Part shown: piece by piece, positions 8,401-15,620 of the stretch
Layout: each line of letters starts with the position of its first letter
Numbering within the stretch: position 1 is the first letter of the stretch
NCBI GenBank assembly: GCA_963575745.1
Contig: CAUYUJ010022065.1
Location: 10,001 to 30,000, forward strand
From: Prorocentrum cordatum
Taxonomy: Eukaryota; Sar; Dinophyceae; Prorocentrales; Prorocentraceae
Direction of reading: 5' to 3'
Length of the DNA: 20,000 nt
Program-made: the position numbers and the translations under genes
The notes under the pieces: generated by a model
Told to the model about the DNA's origin: nothing
Database searches by the model: none
The model's input: the letters and a program-made list of their open reading frames with translations, nothing else

Positions 8401-8720
8401 CATCCTGGTCACGCCTGATATCGCCAGGGGATGACACTACGATCTCGTAGAGGGAGGACTCGGCAGGAGGGACGAAGAGAAGGAGAACGGCAGAAACGAG
8501 CACGCGAGCCGCAGCGACACACAGGTGGATGCCAGGGGTCAGGCCCCCATCGGCGATGAATGGGCGAATGGTGAACGATGTGTTCCCCCCTGGAACCTTG
8601 GGGACACCAAAAGGTGCCGATGCCGCTACTCCCCGGACCTCTGCTGGGGTGCGCTCTGACCAGGAGTTCGAGGCGAATCCAGCGGTGGCGACGTCGGAGG
8701 CCCAGGAGGCCCAAAAAGGG
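8401..8720 (-). other. Candidate coding exon or remnant, low confidence
   Basis: An open minus-strand frame of about 105 codons, free of simple repeats, has mixed amino-acid composition and mostly C/G third positions. Visible stretches are AEVRGVAASAPFGVPKV, IRPFIADGGLTPGIHLCVAA and a hydrophobic run ARVLVSAVLLLFVPP. A related stretch on the minus strand near 13640-13690 reads IADGVLIAGS in the corresponding frame. The frame continues into B2 with no clear acceptor and ends without a canonical GT donor. I recognise no family, and chance openness in GC-rich DNA is a real alternative. Confidence 0.2.
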
Positions 8721-8735
8721 GAGAACGAGGATGAA

Positions 8736-8894
8736 GGGGCCCTGGGACACACAAATAAATACACACAAATGAAAATATCCCCCATATTTGTCCATATTTT
8801 CTGGGCTTTTGTCTTCCCCCTCACTTCCCATATGTTCCTATATTTTCCTGGGAGTGGACGATTAATTGTGTCTGTGTGTTTTTTCTCCTCCTGA
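8736..8894 (+). mobile_element. Family-B interspersed element, copy B2
   Basis: It runs from GGGGCCCTGGGACACACAAA through CCCATATTTGTCCATATTTT, CTGGGCTTTTGTCTTCCCCC and CCTATATTTTCCTGGGA. It ends in ATTGTGTCTGTGTG and CTCCTCCTGAG. Along its length it lines up with B3 with few indels. The (A)CACACAAAT start and (ATT)TGTGTCTGTGTG end form a weak terminal inverted repeat. No coding sequence is present. Confidence 0.8.
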
Positions 8895-8959
8895 GAGGAG
8901 AGGGTGCAGGTGTGGGTACATTTTACTCCCAAACCTATCCCATGGTGGTTCGGGGGTCA

Positions 8960-9061
8960 TAGCTCGGGCCTCTGGCGGCCGCCCGGGACGAGCCCGCCCC
9001 CCCCCCCCGGAGCGCTCTCGGCGAGGAGCAGCTGCCTTGCTGGAGAGGGAGCGCAGGCCAG
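8960..9061 (+). repeat. GC-rich dispersed module G, copy 1
   Basis: The text TAGCTCGGGCCTCTGGCGGC, CGCCCGGGACGA ... GAGCGCTCTCGGCGAGGAGC, AGCTGC matches 13942-14032 with scattered substitutions and a small indel at the C run. In one plus frame both copies read ASG(G/D)R(P/S)GR ... PER(S/P)RRGAAA. This could be shared coding ancestry or simply the shared DNA repeat. Confidence 0.6.
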
Positions 9062-9340
9062 TCCACAGGCCGAAACTCGGACCGGAGAACGCTCGAAAAC
9101 AGCATCCAGCCTGGCCCCCAAGACGTGGCTCATGGCTCGGCGGCGAGCGAGGGGGGCGAACTGCGGAGCAGAAGCCCTCCTCAGAAGGCGGCGGGACTTC
9201 TCAGCAGCCCTCGCGCCTTCTGATAGGCTTGCTTCGCCCTCGGGGAAGGCTCCGGAAACCTCTCAGAAGGCCGCGGGACTTCCGAACCTCCTGAGGAGAC
9301 CTTCTCCTTCTCTCTTCCCCCCCTCGCTCGCCGCCGAATG
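9062..9340. other. Unique GC-rich spacer with CTCAGAAGG repeats
   Basis: No gene is recognised. TCAGAAGGCG (9181-9190) and CGCCTTCTGA (9214-9223) form a perfect 10-bp hairpin. CTCAGAAGGC(G/C)GCGGGACTTC occurs directly at about 9180 and 9262. Open frames on both strands are arginine- and proline-rich. Confidence 0.5.
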
Positions 9341-9362
9341 GCAGCTGGTTTCGACGCCCGAC

Positions 9363-9547
9363 ATGGGTACCGAAAAAATGGGTACGATGCCCAACAGCAA
9401 ATGTTGTCCCGAGCCAACAGCGGCCGCTGTTGGGCAGGCGGCCTTCTGTCTCCAATGAACACAGGCCGCGGCGGCGTGGACAGCGAATCCTGTTCAAAAC
9501 GAACAGGAACTGCTGTTGGGCATTGTACCCATTCTTTCAGTACCCAT
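9363..9547. mobile_element. Element D: 37-bp terminal inverted repeats with internal palindromes
   Basis: Positions 9363-9399 and 9511-9547 are reverse complements at 34 of 37 positions (ATGGGTAC, GAAA, AATGGGTAC, ATGCCCAACAGCA). Inside are a perfect 20-bp palindrome at 9414-9433, CCAACAGCGGCCGCTGTTGG, and a 7-bp hairpin CCTGTTC-AAAAC-GAACAGG at 9489-9507. The palindrome half repeats the TGCCCAACAGC word of the termini. TGGCAGCTGG occurs in direct orientation on both sides (about 9339 and 9566), not immediately at the ends. There is no transposase. It looks like a small non-autonomous element or a structured regulatory or RNA unit. Confidence 0.85.
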
Positions 9548-9675
9548 TTCGTGCGTGCAGACGAGTGGCAGCTGGGAGCCCCCGCGAAGTTGGTGGAGTG
9601 GCCGGTCGTCGACAGCACGCCCTTGCGCTCGGAGGTCCTGGGCGGCACACGCTCTCTCTGCCCGCTGGTCGTCCT

Positions 9676-9860
9676 CCCCCCCTCCTTCCTCCCTCCTCCT
9701 CCTCCTCCTCCACTTCCTCCTCCTCTCCTCCTCCTCTCCTCCTCCTCCTCCTCCTCCTCCTCGCCTCCTCCTCCTCCCCTCCTCCTCTCCTCCTCCTCCT
9801 CCTCCTCCCCCTCCTCGTCCCCCCCCGTCGCCGTCGCCGTCGCCCTCCTCCTCGCGGTTC
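9676..9860 (+). repeat. (CTC)n pyrimidine tract ending in (CGTCGC)n
   Basis: Homopyrimidine CTCCTC/CTCCTCTCC repeat on the plus strand, followed by CCGTCGCCGTCGCCGTCGCC. Open in many frames and not evidence of coding. Confidence 0.93.
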
Positions 9861-9965
9861 GAGGCTGGAGGTTTTCGCGTGCGCCCTCGTTCGTTCTCGG
9901 CGGCCCTGTCCAGCACGACGGGATGCTCTCGACCAGCTGCGCCGTTGCCGAGAGCGCTCCAGCCA

Positions 9966-10661
9966 GGGTCGCGCGGTGAGCGGTATGGGAAAACAGCAAA
10001 AACGACAACACAAAACAACCACAACCACAACCACAACAACAACGACAACAGCAACAACAACAACAACGACGACAAGAGCAGCAACAGCAACAGCAACAAG
10101 AACAGCACCATCAACAAAAACAACAACAACGACAACAACAACAGCAACAACAACAACAACAGCACCAACAACAACAACGACACCAACACCAACGACAACA
10201 CCAACACCAACAACCACAACCACAACAACATCAACAACAACAACACCAACAACAACACCAACAACACCAACAACACCAACGACAACAAGGCGCACGCCGC
10301 GCATGGACAGCAACAAAGAAAACACTCCAAAGTCTGGGGACAGCCCACGCGCGGGAGGCAACGGCAACAACGCCCCCGCGGTGAGCGGTATGGAAAAAAA
10401 GGGAGCGGACGCCGCGCGTGGACAACAACAACAACAACAGCAACAACAACAACAACACCAACAACAACACAACCAATCAACAACATCCACACAACAGCGA
10501 CAACAACAACACCAACAACACCAACACCAACACCAACACCAACAACAACAGCAACAACAACAACAACAACACCAAACGCAACAAACACAACAACAACAGC
10601 AACAGCAGCAGCAACAACAACACCAACAACAACAAAAAACAACCACAACAACAACACAATC

Positions 10662-10695
<34 letters not shown>

Positions 10696-10761
10696 CCAAC
10701 AACAACAACAACAACACCAACACCAACAACAACACCAACAACAACAACCACAACCACAACC

Positions 10762-10795
<34 letters not shown>

Positions 10796-10872
10796 CGACG
10801 ACAACCCAAAAAACACTCCAAAGTCTGTGGACAGCCCGCGCGCGGGAGGGGACGGCAACAACGCCCCCCCGG
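9966..10872 (+). repeat. (CAA)n satellite arranged as two higher-order units
   Basis: Most of this 0.9 kb is CAA/CAC/CGA-rich trinucleotide repeat. Non-simple landmarks show two larger units. CGCGGTGAGCGGTATGG occurs at 9972 and 10377, offset 405. AACACTCCAAAGTCTG, followed by GGACAGCCC(A/G)CGCGCGGGAG and ACGGCAACAACGCCC, occurs at 10321 and 10812, offset 491. GACGCCGCGC(G/A)TGGACA lies at about 10292 and 10408. Reading frames stay open for over 600 codons (Q, N or T forward; L, V or C reverse) because the repeat lacks stops, so the frames across it are artefacts. Confidence 0.95.
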
Positions 10873-11045
10873 ACCCCCACGGAGGAGGCCAGGAGGGGGG
10901 AGGGAGGAGGAGGACGGGAGGGGCGGGAGGAGGGGCAGGAGGAGAGGGAAGAAGACGGGGAGGAGGAGGAAGGGGAGGGGGGGGGGAGGAGGAGGAGGCG
11001 GAAGGAGGAGCAGTTCCCCTTTCCTCCTTCCTCCCTCCTTGTCAG
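10873..11045 (+). repeat. G/A-rich purine tract
   Basis: About 130 bp of GGAGGAGG/GGGAGGAGGG sequence on the plus strand, the opposite strand bias from the CTC tracts, ending in a short CTTTCCTCCTTCCTCCCTCC stretch. The adjacent purine and pyrimidine blocks (about 10880-11010 and 11018-11042) could pair as an imperfect foldback. Confidence 0.7.
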
Positions 11046-11159
11046 CAACTCCTCCCTGTCGCACCCTGAAGCCAGTCGAAGGGCGGGCCGGGCGTTGCGC
11101 CTAGGACATTCTCACCTTTACCTTTTTGTGATGCTGAAGCTTAAGGGAAGACAGCAGTT

Positions 11160-11600
11160 TCACAAATGGATGGCGGGCGGTTTTGAAAATGTGGCTCTCG
11201 CATTCGCGCCAAACACACTCGCATTAAGAAGTTGCAAGAGTTTCACGGAGATGGGGCCGGTCGTTTGCACAATGTCGTTATCGCCTTGGCGCCGCACACA
11301 CTCATATGAAGAAGATGAAAGGAGCTTCATGGATGGAGGGTGGGTCGTCTTCAAAATGTTGCTCTCGCCTTGGCGCCGCGCAGACATGTCATAAACAGCG
11401 TAGAGAAGTTGATCAGACGGAGAGCGTTTTGTTTTCAAACTGCGGTTCTGGCTTCAGCGCCGCGCAATTGCGTTTGGAACATTGCAAGAGCTTCTCGGAT
11501 GGAGGGCGGTTCATTTCCAAAACGCGGATCTCGCCTAGCGCCGCGCACACTGGTCTCAAACATTTGCAACCAGTTTCACGGATTCTCATTGTCAACGTAC
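11160..11600 (+). repeat. Five-unit degenerate tandem array, 84-bp period
   Basis: The anchor word GCGCC after CTCGCNTTG lies at 11206, 11289, 11373, 11457 and 11538, with spacings of 83, 84, 84 and 81. Each unit reads roughly TTTTCAAAATG, CTCTCGCCTTGGCGCCGCGC, ACACTCGTAT, then GCAAGAGCTTCACGGATGGA and GGGCGGTTC. Eighty-four bases is 28 codons, so one frame repeats an FENVALAFAP-like text, but stops and indels break it. Related text occurs at 1391-1410, 1605-1640 and 1805-1840. Confidence 0.9.
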
Positions 11601-11856
11601 CAGAAATTGCGTTGATTCTCGGTGCTGAAGTCACCCACTAACTGCGTTCTGGCATAATTCAAAATCGTCACGACGACACACTTAGGTTGATTCGTGGCAT
11701 TGGGGTCCCGAAGATGGCGTTTTGGCACCCTTCAGGGTTCCCAAGCGGTTGTCTTCCAATGGGTTTTTTTCCTCAAGGGCCTGTGATGAGGGAGCTTGGT
11801 GGGAGGGCGTATCTATTGCAACATCGTTGGTGAGGCGCCTTGGGTCTGCAGTGGTC
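11601..11856. other. Unique spacer
   Basis: No gene, repeat or RNA is recognised; base composition is nearer balanced than in its surroundings. Confidence 0.4.
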
Positions 11857-11905
11857 CTCCTCCTCCTGCTCCTGCTCCTCCTCCTCCTCCTGCTCCTCCT
11901 CCTTC
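11857..11905 (+). repeat. Short (CTC)n tract
   Basis: CTCCTCCTGCTCCTGCTCCT pattern followed by CCTTCCCCGCCG. Same class and strand as the other pyrimidine tracts. Confidence 0.9.
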
Positions 11906-12850
11906 CCCGCCGTCCCCTCGCCTCCCCGCGCACCCAGCAACACCCCAGCTGACGGGGAGCCCACAAAGGGGCCCCGCGCGCGTTAGGGGGGGGGGTCCGC
12001 CCCGGGGCAACGACCCCGATGTTCGATCTGCCCTGCGCGGAGAGCGCGGCCCTCCGCTCGGAGCCCGCCGCCCCCCGTCGCACACGCGGGGCGCAGAGGG
12101 ACATCCCAGTGCTGGGTGTTCTGCTCGGAGGCGTGCGCCCGACTGGAACACGGCGCTACAAACGGTGGCCCTGCTGCGGCAAGCCACCTGGCGCCCCCTG
12201 GCGCCGGAGGCGCCCATGTACCGAGGCATGTGCCCGGCGGCGGGGCCGAAACCGGCTGTACGCAGCAAATTTCGTACCCCCCCCATTTCCCAGTCCCCCC
12301 CCCTTTTTTCGTCCGGCCCGACAGAGGTTCACAGCCATGGGGTCCCACCCCTTGGGGTCGGGAGAACACGGGACGGGTGAGAAGGACGCAAGACCCTTGG
12401 AGGCCGAAGTTGGGTTTTCTAGGGCGGCGGGCGACCAGTGATAATGGCAAGGACGGGCCTCAGAGGCAAGGACACAAGGGTACCCTACATGAAGGCGCGC
12501 GTCCTTACGAGGCGCGTTGACTGCACGGCAGCCACCGTGTAGCACATGGTCTCCCGAGCGTGCCTGGCCAGGAGGCGCCCGCCACGGAGCTCCCACTGTC
12601 AAGCTCTCCCGGCGCGCGCGCCGCCCCTCGGGGGCGGCGCCGCGCACGCGGCGGGCTGGAGAGACGGCTCCGCAGATGTGGCGCGCGGGCGCCGGAGGCA
12701 CGGATCGGGGAGGGCGCCCCCCACGGCGCACGAGCGACGAGGCGCAGCGGGGCTTGAAGCGAGATGGCACGGCGACCCTGGGCGGTGGCTTCCGCAGGCC
12801 GCCCGGCGCGGAGCGCCACGGTGGGGACGAAGGCGCTCGCGCGCGACCTT
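11906..12850. other. GC-rich block without recognisable genes
   Basis: About 950 bp of GC-rich sequence with several overlapping arginine-, proline- and alanine-rich open frames on both strands (for example 11983-12450 on minus and 12517-12897 on plus). None carries a domain, motif or codon pattern I can defend. Short palindromes built on GGCGCC occur at about 12190-12210 and C runs at about 12276-12303. Confidence 0.35.
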
Positions 12851-12854
12851 CCTC

Positions 12855-13010
12855 TGAGGTCGGGCATGTGCCCCTGCAGGCGCATTTTGGGCGATAAAGA
12901 AAGAATACCCAATCATACACATAATGATCACAAGTGCCCCCAACAACGCCCCCTCCATGTTTGCACTCGTCTTGAATATTCCTCCTGTAGAGGGACGTAC
13001 ACGACTTAAG
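12855..13010 (+). mobile_element. Family-A inverted-repeat element, copy A3
   Basis: The left arm GAGGTCGGGCATGTGCCCCT, continuing GCAGGCGCATTTTGGGCGAT, and the right arm CCTGTAGAGGGACGTACACG, continuing ACTTAAG, follow the family pattern. The interior is A-rich then C-rich with CCATGTTTGCACTCG. The right arm has changed from GGACAGGCCC to GGACGTACAC, weakening the pairing. Confidence 0.7.
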
Positions 13011-13015
13011 CTGAA

Positions 13016-13067
13016 GCGCCCATGTCGGCGCAGGCGACCCCGTTTTCTCGCGTCGCCCACATGGCGC
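13016..13067. repeat. 52-bp hairpin between A3 and A4
   Basis: GCGCCCATGT (13016-13025) pairs with ACATGGCGC (13059-13067) with one bulge. GGCGAC (13033-13038) pairs perfectly with GTCGCC (13052-13057). This is the spacer module also found near 131-175, where the outer pairing is not kept. Confidence 0.6.
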
Positions 13068-13161
13068 CACTGCAGCCTGAATTCTGGCGACTCTGCGCGC
13101 CGATGCGGGGCCCGTGGTCAACAAGCGCGCCTGAATGCGTGACTTCCTCCCCGCTCTACAC

Positions 13162-13289
13162 TGAGGTCGGGCATGTCCCCCTATGGCGGATTTCGGACAG
13201 TATACTTATTTCACAAAAAAACAACAAAATGCTCAGACAAAAATGTCCCCCGACTATTTTGACCATGTTTGGCACATGCCTGACTTAAC
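13162..13289 (+). mobile_element. Family-A inverted-repeat element, copy A4, right arm eroded
   Basis: The left arm GAGGTCGGGCATGTCCCCCT, continuing ATGGCGGATTTCGGACA, is well preserved. The interior is A-rich, then CCCCCGACTATTTTGACCAT, GTTTG. The TGTAGAGGGACAGG segment is missing and only GGCACATGCCTGACTTAA remains on the right, so the copy is about 25 bp short. It lies head-to-tail with A3. Confidence 0.7.
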
Positions 13290-13320
13290 TCTACATCCTG
13301 GCCTCCCCTTGAGGAAGATT

Positions 13321-13520
13321 GGAGGCCTGGAAATGGGCACCAACACCAACACCTGGGGTTGCCTCAACAGGGGGAAGATGATCCTAGATTCCGACGTTGG
13401 TGGTAATATTTCGGCCACCCTGGAAGCCATAATATTACCACCATCGCCGAGATCGGGATCTTCTTCCCTCGGTGGAGGCACACCGCCGATATTGGTGTTG
13501 GTGTCAACCTCGAGGCCTGG
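13321..13520. repeat. 200-bp foldback hairpin with 90-nt arms
   Basis: Positions 13321-13410 and 13431-13520 are reverse complements at roughly three-quarters of positions, with a few one-base indels. The innermost 12 bp are perfect (GGTGGTAATATT at 13399-13410, AATATTACCACC at 13431-13442) around a 20-nt loop. Strong blocks include CACCAACACCAA and AGGCCT near the outer ends. The shape resembles a long hairpin-RNA precursor or a foldback transposon. It begins about 30 bp after A4. Confidence 0.85.
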
Positions 13521-13836
13521 GAGAAGGGTGATAAAGGGGCAATGGCTCGAGAACAATGGGGGGGGGATCGAGCCGGAAGTGGCGATGCGCTGACACGTCG
13601 GCGACGGGCCCCCCTTTGGCGAGTCAGGATGCTCCCAGGCGGGTTGAGCCAGCTATCAGGACCCCATCGGCGATGGGCGATCGGAGGTCGACGCATCCCA
13701 CCCTGAACTTCTGGTGCTCCCATCGCACTTCAGGAACACATCACAGAAAGAATCTCGAGCACCCAGAACAGCAGCGAAAGTGCGTCGAAACAGTGTCGGA
13801 CGAGTGTCTCCGAGGGCCCGACACGTGAAACATCCT
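13521..13836. other. Unique spacer with a stretch shared with 8522-8575
   Basis: The CCCCATCGGCGATGGGCGAT region at about 13663-13685 matches 8545-8572 and the preceding CAG words. On the minus strand an open frame at 13730-13933 (SLLFWVLEILSVMC near its end) looks protein-like, but it opposes the plus-strand candidate that follows, so I assign neither. Confidence 0.3.
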
Positions 13837-13838
13837 GA

Positions 13839-14040
13839 GTTTCGGCCCATTTTTGGTACTCGAAACTCTTCCTGGTGATCCAGGCGAAAGTCGGTTGGGA
13901 CATCATAGCCCTGAACCTGCTCCCGCCCCTCATCGTCTTCGTAGCTGGGGCCTCCGGCGACCGCTCGGGACGATCTGGCCGCCCAGAGCGCCCTCGGCGC
14001 GGCGCAGCCGCTGCGGGAGCACCCCGAGGCCGAAAAAACC
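13839..14040 (+). other. Candidate coding exon or remnant, low confidence
   Basis: After a TGA at 13836 and an AG at 13838-13839, a plus-strand frame reads VSAHFWYSKLFLVIQAKVGW and then IIALNLLPPLIVFVAGASG, a plausible membrane segment with mostly C/G third positions. It runs into module G. No start codon, donor or recognised domain is visible. An opposing minus-strand frame is equally open, so this is a weak candidate. Confidence 0.18.
13942..14032 (+). repeat. GC-rich dispersed module G, copy 2
   Basis: TAGCTGGGGCCTCCGGCGAC, CGCTCGGGACGA, GAGCGCCCTCGGCGCGGCGC and AGCCGCTG align with 8960-9061. Upstream flanks differ in the two copies, so the shared module starts at about TAGCT. Confidence 0.6.
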
Positions 14041-14042
14041 TA

Positions 14043-14200
14043 ACACCTCCAGCGTCTCCCCCCAGACTACGCCCCCCCCAAGATTGCCCCTAAGCTTGCC
14101 CCTGACCCTGACCCCTCTCGCGCCTCCCTGACCCTGACACCTCGAGCGTCTCCCCCTAGACTGCGCCCCCCCTGAGATTGCCCCTGAACCCTCTCGCGCC
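14043..14200 (+). repeat. Tandem duplication, 94-bp period
   Basis: ACACCTCCAGCGTCTCCCCC, CAGACTACGCCCCCCCC, AGATTGCCCCTAA at 14043 recurs at 14137 as ACACCTCGAGCGTCTCCCCC, TAGACTGCGCCCCCCC, TGAGATTGCCCCTGAA. CCCTGACCCTGACCCCTCTC sequence fills the first unit; the second is cut shorter. Confidence 0.85.
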
Positions 14201-14337
14201 CCGCGCGCTCGGGGCGGTCTTGTAGATCGGCGACGGGTAGACCGCCTTCGGATCCGTCGTGTCCTTGGCAGCCTCGCCGGCAGCCCGAGGGCGGGAGGGC
14301 ACTCCGTGCGGGACCCTGTGGGCTCAGACTCGAGTGG

Positions 14338-14397
14338 TCCTCCTCCTCCTCCTCCTCCTCCTCCTCCTCCTCCTCCTCCTCCTCCTCCTCCTCCTCC
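14338..14397 (+). repeat. (CTC)20 perfect trinucleotide tract
   Basis: An uninterrupted run of about 20 CTC/TCC units, the cleanest such tract in the window, which suggests recent expansion. Confidence 0.97.
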
Positions 14398-14447
14398 ACG
14401 CAAGAGTGACCCTGGCTAGGAGTGAGCCCTTGGTGCGCGGCTTTTGC

Positions 14448-14644
14448 AGGGGAACGAGCAGTGACACAAACATAAAACCTCGGAGGCCCGCTCGGACTTC
14501 TGGGATCGGCGCTGGGGCCCCCTGCCGGCGCCTCCAGCGCCGCCCCTGGCGCGCTCCGCGCGCCATGGAGGGGTCCAGCGCGGATCCAAGACATCCGCGC
14601 GGACCTCCGAGTTGTTCTGTTTACGCAATGTTGTTCGTTCCCCT
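14448..14644 (-). mobile_element. Family-C terminal-inverted-repeat element, copy C2 (opposite orientation)
   Basis: Core arms at 14482-14511 and 14579-14608 are reverse complements at about 24 of 30 positions (GGAGG.CCGC.CGGA..TCT). The outer arms extend the symmetry: AGGGGAACGAGCA at 14448 faces TGTTCGTTCCCCT ending at 14644. The total terminal repeat is therefore about 60 bp with small indels. The family marker GCCAGGGGCGGCGC reads on the minus strand, so C2 is inverted relative to C1 and C3. This is the best-preserved copy and defines the family ends. Confidence 0.85.
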
Positions 14645-15000
14645 ATTCAGGTCAGCGCGGCGAGGGCAACACCAGAGCGCGCACGCCGCTGCTATCGCAT
14701 CGCGTGCAGCGAATGGGGAGATCCCGTTGGCCGGCACCGGAGGTGACTCTGGCGAGAGGTCACTCTTCCTCGACGGCGCGCAGAAGGGGGCAAAATTATG
14801 TTGTACCTTCGGGGGGCCTTGTCTGTCCCGTCGCGCCCCTATCCGCGTCGCATCACGTGTCGAATCCATGCTGGGCTCGTCGCATCCGCGTCGATCCGCG
14901 TCGAATCCGTGTCGAATCCACGCCGAATCCGCGCCGCGACCGCATTGAACCCGCGTCGGGCAGAAGAAAGGACACACATTTGTGGGACGGGCGAGGTCCC
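14645..15000. repeat. Spacer with (GTCGAATCCGC)n short repeat
   Basis: No gene is recognised. From about 14857 to 14960 an 11-bp word (variants GTCGAATCCGC, GTCGAATCCAC, GTCGCATCCGC, GCCGAATCCGC) repeats about nine times with drift. Confidence 0.7.
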
Positions 15001-15414
15001 CTGAAGGTGCAAACTGTAAGGGACTGCTTCCCAGAAGGAGCCCCCCTCCAGGAAGACTTCCGCCCTCCCCCTGCCCCCTTGTGCGCGCCGCCAGCTTCCG
15101 CGCGCTCCCGACGAAACGAGGGGTCGCCGAAATCAGGGGGGCGCCTCTTGCGCCTCCTGTGGCAACTCGTGGGAGCCTCCCGTCGTCGTCCTCGTCCGTC
15201 GTCCGTCGTTCGTCTGTCGCGTCGTGCCACTGGGCTCCGTCATCGCTGGTGGAAAAAAAGTGGCAACTCATGGGAGCCTCCCATACCATCCTGGTGGCTC
15301 TTGCGACTCGACCCTGGTCGACGCCAACTCGGCGCTGCACCGACGCTCATCGACGCCAGCCGACGCACCACCAGCGCTACCTCATCGACTCCCAGACGCT
15401 AGCCGACGCTGAAA
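15001..15414. other. Spacer with a 22-bp direct repeat and GTCGTC-rich text
   Basis: TGGCAACTCGTGGGAGCCTC (15160) recurs as TGGCAACTCATGGGAGCCTC (15261), offset 101. Between them lies a CGTCGTCCGTCGTTCGTC stretch, the reverse-complement type of the GACGAGC array at 18958. A degenerate CGACGC word run spans 15320-15415. No gene is recognised. Confidence 0.6.
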
Positions 15415-15490
15415 AGACGGACTTCCCCTGACTATTGTTTGCCTATTTGTGGATACTCCTCCTGCAGAGGGAAACAGGCCCGACTTTAAG
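15415..15490 (+). mobile_element. Family-A element, partial copy A5 (right half)
   Basis: The right-half pattern CCCCTGACTATTGTTTGCCT, ATTTGTGGATACTCC, then CCTGCAGAGGGAAACAGGCC, CGACTTTAAG matches A1 and A6. No left arm is recognisable upstream, so this is a 5'-truncated or eroded copy. Confidence 0.6.
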
Positions 15491-15620
15491 TCCAGTCCCC
15501 TCTCGCGCTCTCTTCCTCTTCGCCCTCGTGCCCCCGCTCTCGGTGCACCCCGCCCATGGCTGACCGGCGCCCGCCTGCCCTGCACCACCTGGGCGCCCGC
15601 GGACTACCAGAATGCTGCTT

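Noticed and set aside
8529-8690. Possible fourth foldback of the 13321/15621 type
   Set aside because: Only short words (GGTCAG, CACC-AAAA-GGTG) are inverted; the rest of the arms do not pair in order.
9430-11394. A 654-codon plus-strand open frame (and similar 450-520-codon frames on both strands)
   Set aside because: It is open only because CTC, CAA and GGA repeats contain no stop in these frames. Composition is poly-S/L/P, poly-T/Q/N and poly-R/E, with no domain and no start context.
11983-12912. Several 120-150-codon arginine/proline/alanine-rich frames on both strands
   Set aside because: Typical of stop-poor GC-rich DNA; overlapping frames on both strands are equally open and none shows a domain.
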